Below, one piece after another: positions 1 through 8,030 of a stretch of 64,000 nucleotides of DNA (its first letter is position 1; each line of letters opens with the position of its first letter). The notes beneath the pieces were generated by a model. That model had not been told where the DNA came from. It saw only the letters and a list, made by a program, of their open reading frames with translations, and searched no databases. The stretch spans positions 1-64,000 of the forward strand of contig JBJXFB010000156.1 in the NCBI GenBank assembly GCA_046155895.1, given 5' to 3'. This DNA comes from DASYPQ01 sp046155895 (GTDB lineage: Bacteria; Planctomycetota; UBA1135; GCA-002686595). A program made the position numbers and the translations under genes.

Positions 1-44
1 CGGCTCGCGGTGCGAGAGAACGAACCTGGTTCCGTATTTCGCGG

Positions 45-1067
45 TCAGCCGCCCCGCGTGTGCATCTCGAGGTGCGGATCGCGCCGCAACTCCGCGATCT
101 GGACGAGCGGCGCGCGCTCGCGCTCACGCAAGCGATCCTCCGCGCCGCGATCGGTTCGCGCGAGCCAGGCTCCACGGAGGATCCCCGCGAGCTCGTCCCG
201 GCTCGCCCCTCCCCGCAACGGCCCGCGCAGATCCGTGCCTGCCCGCGCGTAGAGGCAGCGGTACCACATCCCGTCGGCGGTGAGGCGGCTCCGATCGCAA
301 GCTCCGCAGAAGGGGGAAGTCGTCGAGGCGATGATCCCGAACACGGTCCCGTCCGGCAGCAGGAAGCGCTCGGCCGGGGCCGACGTGTGCTCCTCGAGCG
401 GGAGGATCGGGCCGTAGGCCGCCTTCAGCCGGGCGAGGATCTCCTCGCGCGTGACGACCTGCTCGATCGACCAGTGCGTCGCCCCGCCGACGTCCATGTA
501 CTCGATGAAGCGCACCTCCGCGCCCATGCCCTTGCCGAACTCGATCAGGGCGGCGATCTCGTCCTCGTTCTGGCCTCGCAGCAGGACGGAATCGATCTTG
601 AGGCTGCGGAACCCCGCCCGCGAAGCGGATTCGATGCCCGAGAGCACCCGCGGAAGCTCGGCGCGGCGCGTGAGCGTTTCGAAACGACCGGGGTGGAGCG
701 TGTCGAGGCTCACCGTGATGCGATGGAGACCCGCCTCCGCGAGATCGCGGGCGCAGTCGGCGAGCTCGATCCCGTTCGTCGTCAGGGCCAGGTCACGGAT
801 GGCGGGCTTCGAGGCGAGGAGTGCGACGAGACGCGACAGGTCCCGGCGGAGGAGCGGCTCGCCCCCGGTGAGCCTCACCCTCTCGACGCCGACGTCCGTG
901 AAGGCGTCCACGAGCTCCGCGATCTCCTCGAACGAGAGGATGTCCTCGCGAGGGAGCCAGGCGTACTCCTTCTCGGGCATGCAGTAGCTGCAGCGCAGGT
1001 TGCAGCGGTCCGTAACCGAGATCCGGAGGTTCGAGAGGGGCCGGCCGTGCCGATCGAGGACGGTCAT
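45..1067 (-). CDS. moaA: GTP 3',8-cyclase MoaA
   Basis: Radical SAM enzyme of the first step of molybdenum cofactor synthesis, converting GTP to (8S)-3',8-cyclo-7,8-dihydro-GTP. The 340-residue length is normal. The N-terminal cluster motif CNLRCSYC gives Cys22, Cys26 and Cys29 for the SAM-binding 4Fe-4S cluster. The C-terminal cluster cysteines are Cys254, Cys257 and Cys271 (FCGACDRSRL and RCLYA). The protein ends in Gly-Gly, the conserved MoaA tail that reaches the active site. It starts at ATG 1067, 13 bases after the stop of the upstream rhodanese gene, so the two are probably co-transcribed. No other moa gene lies in the window. Confidence 0.95.
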   Translation of the reverse strand: MTVLDRHGRPLSNLRISVTDRCNLRCSYCMPEKEYAWLPREDILSFEEIAELVDAFTDVGVERVRLTGGEPLLRRDLSRLVALLASKPAIRDLALTTNGIELADCARDLAEAGLHRITVSLDTLHPGRFETLTRRAELPRVLSGIESASRAGFRSLKIDSVLLRGQNEDEIAALIEFGKGMGAEVRFIEYMDVGGATHWSIEQVVTREEILARLKAAYGPILPLEEHTSAPAERFLLPDGTVFGIIASTTSPFCGACDRSRLTADGMWYRCLYARAGTDLRGPLRGGASRDELAGILRGAWLARTDRGAEDRLRERERAPLVQIAELRRDPHLEMHTRGG

Positions 1068-1080
1068 CGCGAGAAGTCCG

Positions 1081-1518
1081 CTACTCCGGCCCGCGGAGCG
1101 CCGCGTAGGTTCGCTCGGGCGTCGCTTCGCTCTCGCACGGATAGCCGCAAGCCTGCCAGCCGGGACGCACGACGCGCCCGGACATGTCGCGCTGGCCCAG
1201 GAACCCGTGGGCGAGATTCACGAGGTGCTCGTAGCCCTCGCTCTCGAGGAGCTCGCAGGCGTTTTGCGAGCGCATCCCGGACGCGCACCCCAGAACGAGG
1301 CGTGCGTCGGGGGGGAACCTCTTCCTCATCACCGCGACGAACTCGGCGTTGAGTGTCATGCGCCCCGATCGGTCGTACACCGCGAACGGGACGTTCCACG
1401 CGCCGGCCGCGTGTCCGGCCTCGAACTCCTCCACGGTGCGGACGTCCACGTACTTCCAGCCCTCCGGTCCTGCCAGCAGGGCCTTCGCTTCGGACGTTTC
1501 GAGGCTGCGGTAGCTCAT
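1081..1518 (-). CDS. Rhodanese-like sulfurtransferase domain protein
   Basis: A single-domain rhodanese of 145 residues. The active-site loop CASGMRS puts the catalytic cysteine at Cys78, and the N-terminal YVDVRTVEEF segment is the usual rhodanese beta-strand motif. Such proteins carry sulfur as a cysteine persulfide. Lying 13 bases upstream of moaA on the same strand, it may serve sulfur transfer in molybdopterin synthesis; that role is inferred only from position. The ATG at 1518 is chosen because the domain begins at once (MSYRSLE). An 84-base spacer separates it from the divergent cytochrome gene. Confidence 0.88.
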   Translation of the reverse strand: MSYRSLETSEAKALLAGPEGWKYVDVRTVEEFEAGHAAGAWNVPFAVYDRSGRMTLNAEFVAVMRKRFPPDARLVLGCASGMRSQNACELLESEGYEHLVNLAHGFLGQRDMSGRVVRPGWQACGYPCESEATPERTYAALRGPE

Positions 1519-1602
1519 CGCGGGCTCGGGGTTCGCCAAACAGTGTAGCGCCTGTAGCCTGTGAGCTCCCTCCGGGCTAGGAGCGACCCTCACGACGACC
1601 CC

Positions 1603-4188
1603 ATGAGCCGACGCATTGGACCCCCGAGCCTCGCCGCGATTTTCCTGGGTTCCACCTGCCTCCTGCTGGCCACGTGCACGAGCGATCGATCGGCGCCTCC
1701 GAGCCTCGAGCTCGCCGCCGCGCCGACCGCGGCGGCGCCGCGCCACGATGTGATGGAGAGCGCGTTCTGCGCGGACTGCCATCCGGCGATCTACGCGGAG
1801 CACGAGCAGTCGACGCACGGGCGCGCGTTCAGCGACGAGGAGGTTCGCCTCGCGACGGCTCGCTTCAGCCACCAGGACTGCATCATCTGCCACACTCCCA
1901 GACCGATCTTCGAGACGGGTGTCGGCATGAACCCGATCCGCCGCCACTTCGGGCTGGAGGAGGGGAACACGTGCATGACCTGCCACTGGAAGCCGGACCG
2001 CGATTACACAGGCTTCTCGGGCGGCGCGGAGTGCGTGGGCGCCTTCGCGGAAGGCGCAGGAACGGTCGAAGCCTGCGCGTCCTGCCACCGCAACCACGGC
2101 ACGCCCTACCAGTGGGAGAAGAACCCGAACGGCAAGGAGAGCGGACGGGATTGCATCGACTGCCACATGCAGCCCGTCGAGCGCGAGGTCGCGGTCGGCG
2201 GTCCCGTGCGGCGCGTCCGGACGCACCTCTTCCCCGCCTCGCGCAGCGAGAGCCAGGTAGCGCGCGCCTACGTCTACGACGCCCGCATCGAGGGCAACGT
2301 CGTCGTCGTCGAGATCGAGAACAAGGGCGCCGGCCACAACTTCCCGACCGAGCTCAAGCAGCGTTCGGTCGAATCGCTCGTCGTCGTGCGCGACCTCGAG
2401 GGCCGCGAGGTGGCGCGGTCGCGCATGGTCTTCCGCGACCCGTACAAGCGGCCCTACGGCCTCGAGCTGCCGGTGAACACCCAGATCCCCGGCGGCGAGA
2501 CGCGCGAGCACCGCGTGCCGATCGGGACTTCGTCCGGGACGGTCGAGTGCGAGCTCTTCTTCAAACTCTACTTCCCGATCGAGGACCATCACCCCTCGCT
2601 CTCGCGGACTCTCGAGACGCGGCGCATCCCCTTCGACGGTTTGACTCCTTCGACGGAGGCCGTCGTCGGCGAGCCGGAGGTGGCCGTCTCGACGCCGGAG
2701 GGCATCACGCCGGAGCAGGCCGGGCCCGCGAACCTCGTCGATTACGCCCGTCCCCCGATCGGCACCGTCGCGGTCGAGATCCCGACGGGTGAGACGGAGG
2801 ACGACGTTCGTCGCCTCGTCGAGCTCTTCCAGTTCCCCGTCCCGGAAGCGAACGCGAAGGCTCGCCACCGTCTCGTCGAGCTCGGTGCGAAGGCCGTGGC
2901 GGCGCTGATCGAGTCGCTGGGATCGTGGGACAACAAGACCTGGAACCAGGGGATGAACGTCCTCCAGGCGATCGGCGAGCCGGCGCGTCCGGCGGTCGTG
3001 CGCGCGCTCGACGACCCGAGGCTGTACGTGCGCCTCCACGCGCGCGAGCTGCTCGCTCGGACGGGCTGGACGGGGCCGGACGTCGCGAGCGCTCTCGAAC
3101 GAGGTCTCGCGATGTCCACTGCGCTGGATCGGGCGAGCGCCGCGAGCGCGGTCGGGTCCCTGAAGATCGCGGATCAGGCGCCGACGCTGCGGCGGCTTCT
3201 CGGCGACGCCGATCCCGACGTCGTGCGCGCAGCCGGGCTGGCGTTGGCCGCGCTCGGAGAGAAAGGCGCCGTGCCCGAGATCTCGAGGGCCATGAAAGCC
3301 GCGCACTACCCCGAGACCCGTCGCGATCTCGCGTCCGCTCTCGCGAAGCTCGGATCCGCGGACGGGATCCCGGTCCTCCTCGCCGGGCTCGACTACCCGG
3401 ACGATCTCGTCCGCGAGAGCTACTTCGAGGCTTATTTCCAGGCGACCGGCACGCACATGGGCTTCGATCCCCTGGCGCCGAGACCGGAGCGGCTCGAGAT
3501 CCTCGCCTCGCTCCAGGCGGATTGGGCGAAGAGCGGAGGTCCGGGCCGGCTCGTCGCGCCCCAGCCGCTCGACCACGCGTCCGCCGCGCGGGCGCTGAAG
3601 CTCGTCGGGGACCTCGGGGGCAGCGATTTCGCGGGCTCGACGCCGGACAAGGACCTGGCGATGAAGGAGGAACTCGTCGCGATCGGCGAGGCGTCCGTGC
3701 CCGCGCTGCTCCAGGCCCTGAAGTGGGCGCCCGGCTTCGCCGACAAGCGCGCGGCGGCTTGCGAGTGCCTGGGGCGGATCGGGGACGAGCGCGCCGCGCC
3801 GACCCTCATCGCGACCCTGCGCGATCCGGTCATATCGGTCGCGGCCTGGGCCGCCTGGGCGCTCGAGCGCGTGCGCGATCCCTCGGCGGTGCCCGCGCTC
3901 CGGCGTTACGAGCAGAGGATCCGGTCGCTCGCCGCGACGGGACGCATCCACGAATCGGCCGGGCCCGTAGACGGGCTGCTCGTCCAAGCGAGCCGCGCGC
4001 GCTTCCTGCTCGGCGACGAGAGTGCCCGCGACTCCCTCGTGGGGCTGCTCCTGTCCGAGGACGAGTCCACCCGGCGCCTGGCGATCGAATCGCTCCTCGA
4101 ACGGGATGGAGAGGATTACGGCTACGAGTTCGACGCCGATCTCGCTTCGCGACGTGCCGCCGTCGCCCGCTGGGCGGCCGGGAAGTAG
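1603..4188 (+). CDS. Exported pentahaem c-type cytochrome with HEAT-repeat C-terminus
   Basis: A predicted lipoprotein: a hydrophobic segment ends in LLATC, giving a lipobox cysteine at residue 25 when read from the ATG at 1603. An in-frame GTG at 1561 would only lengthen the n-region. Five CxxCH haem-binding motifs lie at residues 56-60, 93-97, 124-128, 158-162 and 184-188. A beta-rich domain follows, then a long alpha-helical array of HEAT or PBS-lyase-like repeats to the C-terminus (residue 861). The haem domain resembles the cytochrome c554-type multihaem family. HEAT arrays usually bind partner proteins. The electron partner is unknown, and the fusion is unusual. It is transcribed divergently from the rhodanese and moaA and converges on the next operon with a 6-base gap. 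Confidence 0.85.
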   Translation: MSRRIGPPSLAAIFLGSTCLLLATCTSDRSAPPSLELAAAPTAAAPRHDVMESAFCADCHPAIYAEHEQSTHGRAFSDEEVRLATARFSHQDCIICHTPRPIFETGVGMNPIRRHFGLEEGNTCMTCHWKPDRDYTGFSGGAECVGAFAEGAGTVEACASCHRNHGTPYQWEKNPNGKESGRDCIDCHMQPVEREVAVGGPVRRVRTHLFPASRSESQVARAYVYDARIEGNVVVVEIENKGAGHNFPTELKQRSVESLVVVRDLEGREVARSRMVFRDPYKRPYGLELPVNTQIPGGETREHRVPIGTSSGTVECELFFKLYFPIEDHHPSLSRTLETRRIPFDGLTPSTEAVVGEPEVAVSTPEGITPEQAGPANLVDYARPPIGTVAVEIPTGETEDDVRRLVELFQFPVPEANAKARHRLVELGAKAVAALIESLGSWDNKTWNQGMNVLQAIGEPARPAVVRALDDPRLYVRLHARELLARTGWTGPDVASALERGLAMSTALDRASAASAVGSLKIADQAPTLRRLLGDADPDVVRAAGLALAALGEKGAVPEISRAMKAAHYPETRRDLASALAKLGSADGIPVLLAGLDYPDDLVRESYFEAYFQATGTHMGFDPLAPRPERLEILASLQADWAKSGGPGRLVAPQPLDHASAARALKLVGDLGGSDFAGSTPDKDLAMKEELVAIGEASVPALLQALKWAPGFADKRAAACECLGRIGDERAAPTLIATLRDPVISVAAWAAWALERVRDPSAVPALRRYEQRIRSLAATGRIHESAGPVDGLLVQASRARFLLGDESARDSLVGLLLSEDESTRRLAIESLLERDGEDYGYEFDADLASRRAAVARWAAGK

Positions 4189-4194
4189 CCGGGG

Positions 4195-4440
4195 TCAGGC
4201 GCGGACGCGGCGCTCGACGAGATCGATCAGGTCCCCGACGGTCTTCACGGCGCTCAAGTCCTCCTGGCCGAAGCGCACCGAGAACGTCTCCTGGAGGTCG
4301 ATCACCATCTCGACCAGGACGAAGGACTCCTGCACGAGATCGAGGAGCGAGACGCCGTCGCCGATCTTGGAGACAGGCTTCTTCACGAACTTCGCGATCT
4401 CCCCGCGGATCGATTCCCGGCTCGTCATGGGTTCACTCAC
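4195..4440 (-). CDS. Acyl carrier protein-like protein (second carrier of the operon)
   Basis: An 81-residue acidic helical protein of carrier-protein size. The segment LVQESFVLVEMVIDLQETF aligns with the start of carrier helix II; the candidate phosphopantetheine serine is Ser39 in QESF, where most carriers have DSL. This is the last gene of the 4195-11162 operon. Its GTG start at 4440 overlaps the stop of the di-iron gene; an internal ATG at 4428 is an alternative. It may carry the product or an intermediate of the pathway. It could instead be non-modified, since the DSL motif is changed. Confidence 0.75.
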   Translation of the reverse strand: MSEPMTSRESIRGEIAKFVKKPVSKIGDGVSLLDLVQESFVLVEMVIDLQETFSVRFGQEDLSAVKTVGDLIDLVERRVRA

Positions 4441-5002
4441 CGAACAGGGCCCGGAGGCGCTCCTCGTGCTCCTTCATCGTGTTCGCGTACACCTCGCGGT
4501 CGGCCGCGCGGAAGCGTTCGAGCGTCTGCTCGATCGTCTCGCGGCCGTACTCGGGCTCCAGCGACTCGAGCGCCTTCTTGACCCAGTCGATGTGCCAGAG
4601 CTCGTCCTGCATGATCTTCTCGAGCGTGCGCGCGATCGGGGGCTTCAGGTCGGGCGACTTCGCGTGGCGCGTGTACTGGTTGATGACGCGCCTCTCGAAG
4701 ATCTGCGTGATCGCGAGCACTTCCATCAGGTTGGCGGGCATCCCGGCCGTGGAAGCGTACTGGTCCTGGTAGGCGTCGGCGAGCTTCAAGGGGGTGGCGC
4801 CGAGGTCGCGGATGCACTCGGTCCAGTACCAGGCGTGCTGCGCCTCGTCGGCGAAGTGCTTGGTCATGTCGATCTGGATCGGTCCGGGCCGGAGCGTGCG
4901 CGCCAGCTTGCCGAAGAAGAGCGAGCCGCTGATCTCGGAGGTGCGGTAGAAGCTCAAGAGCCAGAGCTCGTTCTCGTCGCGGCGCGGATCAGCTTGCGGC
5001 AC
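4433..5002 (-). CDS. Ferritin-like di-iron protein
   Basis: A 189-residue four-helix-bundle protein with a complete carboxylate-bridged di-iron ligand set: Glu23, Glu53 and His56 (EAQH), Glu103, and Glu134 and His137 (ELWH). Proteins of this type include rubrerythrin-like oxidases and small-molecule oxygenases. Its place inside a carrier-protein operon, overlapping the SDR gene by 14 bases, argues for a biosynthetic oxidase rather than iron storage; that is an inference. It starts with GTG at 5002. No rubredoxin domain or membrane segment is visible. The substrate is unknown. Confidence 0.8.
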   Translation of the reverse strand: MPQADPRRDENELWLLSFYRTSEISGSLFFGKLARTLRPGPIQIDMTKHFADEAQHAWYWTECIRDLGATPLKLADAYQDQYASTAGMPANLMEVLAITQIFERRVINQYTRHAKSPDLKPPIARTLEKIMQDELWHIDWVKKALESLEPEYGRETIEQTLERFRAADREVYANTMKEHEERLRALFGE

Positions 5003-6065
5003 GGGCGGTCTCCTTTCCCCAGCGCGTCTCGACCAGGCGTTGGCAGGTGTTCCGGATCAGCCGTCGCGGGTCGGGCGCGTGGTAGGAAGGCATCGTGCCC
5101 GCGAGCCGGTCGTTGCGCACGTCCTTGTGGAGGAACAGCTGGCGCGCGAAGGGCGCGACGCTCGCGAGGGCCTGGCGCACGATCGGCCCGCCGCAGTCCG
5201 CGACGCCCTCGACGAGCAGGTCGAACGCTTCGGCGTCGCAGTAGAGGGGCTTGAGGAGCCGGCGCGCGCGGAAGGTCGCGTCCTGATCGAAGACCTCGAA
5301 GGCGATGTCGAGGAGCTCGCCGAGCGTCGCGCTCTCGGCTTTCGTGTGCGCGACGTGGTGGATCGTGCGCGCCGGCGCGTCACGCAGGATCCGGTCCAGC
5401 CCCTCCGTGGCGAAATCGCCGGTGACGAAATAGGGAGTGACCTCCGGATCGCCAGGCAGGATCGAAAGAAGGCCGAAGAAGAGGAGCTTGAGCGTGTTGT
5501 GGATGCTGTTCTGCTGGCTCACGCTCCCGCTCTCGTCGTCGGCGATCACGGTGGCGACGCGGCCGATGCGCCAGGGAAGGCCGGGGAACTCGGCGTGGAG
5601 GAGCTCCTCGGAGGCCCACTTCGACCATTCGTAATGGTTCGAGAACCCGGGCGAGTCGTCGAGGCGGACCTCCTCGATCGGTCCGGAACGGAGACCGCAG
5701 GCGTACAGGCTGCTGACGAGGAGGAACGAGTCGAGTCCGGGGCAGCGCGCCGCGAGCTGCATCGCCTTGCGCGCTCCGCCGACGTTCACGTTCTCCGCGA
5801 TCTCGCGCTCGACGTTGAACCGGATCACCGCGGCCGTGTGGACGATGGCACGGATACCGCGCGGATCGATCCGAGCGAAGGGTTCCGGGTCCGCGAGGTC
5901 CCCGAGCTGGATCTCGACTCGCCCGGCGTGCGGACCCAGGGAGGCCGAGATTCCCGAGCGAACCCAGAGGACGAGCCGTGCGTCCGTCTGCTCGAGGAGC
6001 CGCCGCGCCAGGCGCGCGCCGAGGTACCCGTCCGCTCCCGTGATCAGGATCTTGTCGGCGGCCAT
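4989..6065 (-). CDS. Extended SDR / thioester-reductase-like NAD(P)-dependent enzyme
   Basis: A 358-residue Rossmann-fold protein. It has the N-terminal nucleotide-binding motif TGADGYLGARLARRLL and the catalytic Tyr-Lys pair in YEWSKW, as in extended short-chain dehydrogenases. Sequence around IVHTAAVIRFN and SLYACG resembles the NAD-binding-4 / thioester reductase and 3-beta-HSD-like group. In this operon it could release or reduce a carrier-bound thioester, but a simple ketoreductase or epimerase role is possible. It starts at ATG 6065, two bases after the upstream ligase-like gene stops. A much longer reading frame upstream is only overlap with that gene. Confidence 0.8.
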   Translation of the reverse strand: MAADKILITGADGYLGARLARRLLEQTDARLVLWVRSGISASLGPHAGRVEIQLGDLADPEPFARIDPRGIRAIVHTAAVIRFNVEREIAENVNVGGARKAMQLAARCPGLDSFLLVSSLYACGLRSGPIEEVRLDDSPGFSNHYEWSKWASEELLHAEFPGLPWRIGRVATVIADDESGSVSQQNSIHNTLKLLFFGLLSILPGDPEVTPYFVTGDFATEGLDRILRDAPARTIHHVAHTKAESATLGELLDIAFEVFDQDATFRARRLLKPLYCDAEAFDLLVEGVADCGGPIVRQALASVAPFARQLFLHKDVRNDRLAGTMPSYHAPDPRRLIRNTCQRLVETRWGKETARAAS

Positions 6066-6067
6066 CG

Positions 6068-6919
6068 TCACTTCGCCTCGAGCTCCGGCCACGCGGTCGG
6101 GTCCGTGCCGAAGCGCGTCACGATCGCCAGGATCCAGCGCTCGATCCCGAACGCGATGCAACCCGAGAAAGCGTCCTCGCCGCTGCGGCGGATGCGGAAG
6201 GCCTCGCCGAAGTAGTTGCGGTGGAAGTTGCTGGATCCGATCGCCAGGCGGTCCTGGAAAACCATCTCGCGCTTCACCGGGTCCAGCTTCTGCGCGAGGT
6301 ACTTCGGGTTCCTCGACGGATCGAAGAACGGGTCGGTCGCGTGCTTCCACTCGATCGGCAGGTCGATCCGCCGCCACAGGGCCTCGACGGCGGCTTCGCG
6401 CCGCGCGAGGAAGGCCTTGACCTCCTCGGAAGTCCCGATGCAGACGATCTCGCGCATCGAGAAGCTCCACTGCCTCTCGAGCGGCGCGTAGTGCGCTTCG
6501 CGCCGGAAGCAAGTCGCGCGCGTCGTGAGGTGGCGCGGCGCCGCGAGCGACTCGCCCTGGAACGCGACGTAGAAGTGGTAGCACGCGGCGGGCGTCAGCA
6601 CGTCCCGGATGGGCGCCGCCTGCGTCAGTCGGATTTCGCCCTCGCGTGAGATCGGTTCGCCGCGCGCGAAGCGCTCGAGGTTCGACTTCTCGGGTTCGAG
6701 CGCGACCGGAAACGTGACGAGGTGCGCGAACGAGCGGAAGTAGTCGAGCTTCTCGAGCTCCCGCGCGGGGAGGAAGGTCGGGAACCGGTGCTCCGCGGCG
6801 CTCTCCGCCGCGGCCCAGGAGAGGAACAGACGTTCGAGACGGCGCTCGAGGTCGAGCAGGGGCTCGCTCAACGACGACTGCCCGTTCTCCATCCAGCGTA
6901 GGCCGGGGATGGAGTTCAC
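6068..6919 (-). CDS. Amino acid:[carrier protein] ligase-like protein (class II aaRS paralogue)
   Basis: A 283-residue protein resembling the seryl-tRNA-synthetase-like amino acid:[carrier protein] ligases known from Bradyrhizobium and Agrobacterium. These activate glycine or alanine with ATP and load it on the phosphopantetheine arm of a small carrier protein. Visible features are motif 2 (CFRREAHY, residues 137-144), the segment FSMREIVCIG (153-162) and motif 3 (GCIAFGIERW, around 253-262). Cys113, Glu157 and Cys254 align in spacing with the family's zinc ligands. It has no N-terminal tRNA-binding coiled coil, as expected. It starts with GTG 6919, overlapping the carrier-protein stop as GTGA. 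A carrier protein is the adjacent gene, which is the usual pairing. The amino acid loaded cannot be told by eye. Confidence 0.82.
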   Translation of the reverse strand: MNSIPGLRWMENGQSSLSEPLLDLERRLERLFLSWAAAESAAEHRFPTFLPARELEKLDYFRSFAHLVTFPVALEPEKSNLERFARGEPISREGEIRLTQAAPIRDVLTPAACYHFYVAFQGESLAAPRHLTTRATCFRREAHYAPLERQWSFSMREIVCIGTSEEVKAFLARREAAVEALWRRIDLPIEWKHATDPFFDPSRNPKYLAQKLDPVKREMVFQDRLAIGSSNFHRNYFGEAFRIRRSGEDAFSGCIAFGIERWILAIVTRFGTDPTAWPELEAK

Positions 6920-7173
6920 GACGGAGCTCCCTCGAAAAAGTTCGCCCAGATCGCGTCGATGTCCTTGAAGACTCCCGGCTTCAGCTTCTCGACCTCGATG
7001 GGGCGGCCGCGGAGCTCCTCGAGGAAGAGGATCAGATCCATGATGTCGAGGGACTTCACGATCCTTCGCTCGAGGATCGGCGTGTCGTCCTGGATGTCGG
7101 CAGCACTCACCTTGCCGTTCGTGCGCACGACCCAGTCGCGGAGCTTCGCGCGGATCTCGACCTGGGTGCTCAT
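6916..7173 (-). CDS. Carrier protein partner of the aminoacyl-carrier ligase
   Basis: An 85-residue acyl-carrier-like protein. The helix II segment RIVKSLDIMDLILFLEEL carries the candidate phosphopantetheine serine, Ser41. The usual Asp before it is Lys, so the motif is KSL rather than DSL. It lies directly between the AurF-like gene and the amino acid:[carrier protein] ligase-like gene, with 4-base overlaps on both sides (ATGA upstream, GTGA downstream). This is strong evidence that it is the amino-acyl acceptor of that ligase. It is followed in the operon by an SDR and a di-iron protein. Confidence 0.82.
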   Translation of the reverse strand: MSTQVEIRAKLRDWVVRTNGKVSAADIQDDTPILERRIVKSLDIMDLILFLEELRGRPIEVEKLKPGVFKDIDAIWANFFEGAPS

Positions 7174-8030
7174 GGCGCGGGCTCCGCTTCGATCATCCCG
7201 TGCTCGAGGAGGTAGCGCACGCAGGGGCCGGCGATCTCGCGGCGGAGCGCGACGCGCCCGGGGTGCTCGAAAGCGGTCCGCGCGTTCCCGTAGGGATCCT
7301 CCAGGCCGGCGTCGGCATAGACGTCGGGGTTCCAGTACTCCTTCCAGGTCGCGCGCAGGTACGCCACGAGGTATTCGGACACGGATCTCCGCGTCTCAGC
7401 GCCCCAGCGCGGCGCATGGCGTTCGAAGAGCTCGGCCGTGATCGCGCGGCCGAACGCGAGGTGCCGTGTCTCCTCGAGATGGTGGATCAAGTTGATGCGG
7501 CGCGCGATCGGCTCGAGGCGCTCGTCCTTCGACATGCGCAGGTTGTAGACGTCCACGATCTCCTCGAAGATCAGCACCTTCGCGAAGAAGAGGAAGTCCT
7601 CCTCGCCCTCGGCGTACTCGCGCGGGAACGCGACCTTGCGGTCGCGGTAGACCTTGCCCGCGTAGCGGCTGCAGAAGCCGCCGAAGTACACCATGTGCTT
7701 GTTCTCCTCGTCGAGGAAGTGGTGCAGGTAGGCGGAGTGGTCCTCGCCCCCCTTGGCGTACAGGCGCCGCGCGAGACCTTCGACCAGCGACTTCTCGCCG
7801 TGGATGTTCAGGCTGAAGAAGTTGACGGCCTCGAAGAAGGAGAGGCGCTTCCTCGCCGGCTCGTCGAGCGCGTCCCAGGTCCCCGTCCCGTGCAGCGAGA
7901 CGAGCTCGGGGCTCGTGTACCAGCGCTCGCGGTCGAGCGTCTGCGGCCATTCGAGGTACTCGTACGGGTTGACGTACTTCTTCTCGGACGCCTCGCAGAG
8001 CTGCGCGGACAGTTGGGCCAGCGATTTCAT
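7170..8030 (-). CDS. AurF-like di-iron oxygenase
   Basis: A 286-residue protein matching the AurF / p-aminobenzoate N-oxygenase family. The apparent di-iron ligands are Glu67 (FFEAVNFF), Glu109 and His112 (EENKH), Glu156 or Glu157 (FEEIVD), and His183, Glu187 and His190 (HHLEETRH). These correspond in order to the seven AurF ligands. AurF enzymes oxidise amines to hydroxylamine or nitro groups, but related enzymes do other oxidations. Its position next to an amino-acyl carrier protein makes N-oxygenation of a carrier-bound amino acid an attractive guess. It starts at ATG 8030, overlapping the KAS gene stop by 4 bases. Confidence 0.82.
   Translation of the reverse strand: MKSLAQLSAQLCEASEKKYVNPYEYLEWPQTLDRERWYTSPELVSLHGTGTWDALDEPARKRLSFFEAVNFFSLNIHGEKSLVEGLARRLYAKGGEDHSAYLHHFLDEENKHMVYFGGFCSRYAGKVYRDRKVAFPREYAEGEEDFLFFAKVLIFEEIVDVYNLRMSKDERLEPIARRINLIHHLEETRHLAFGRAITAELFERHAPRWGAETRRSVSEYLVAYLRATWKEYWNPDVYADAGLEDPYGNARTAFEHPGRVALRREIAGPCVRYLLEHGMIEAEPAP

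Noticed and set aside
1081..3987. A 968-residue minus-strand frame antisense to the cytochrome gene
   Set aside because: It is only an antisense shadow with Arg/Asp/Glu-rich low-complexity translation; the real minus-strand product is the rhodanese at its 3' end (1081-1518).
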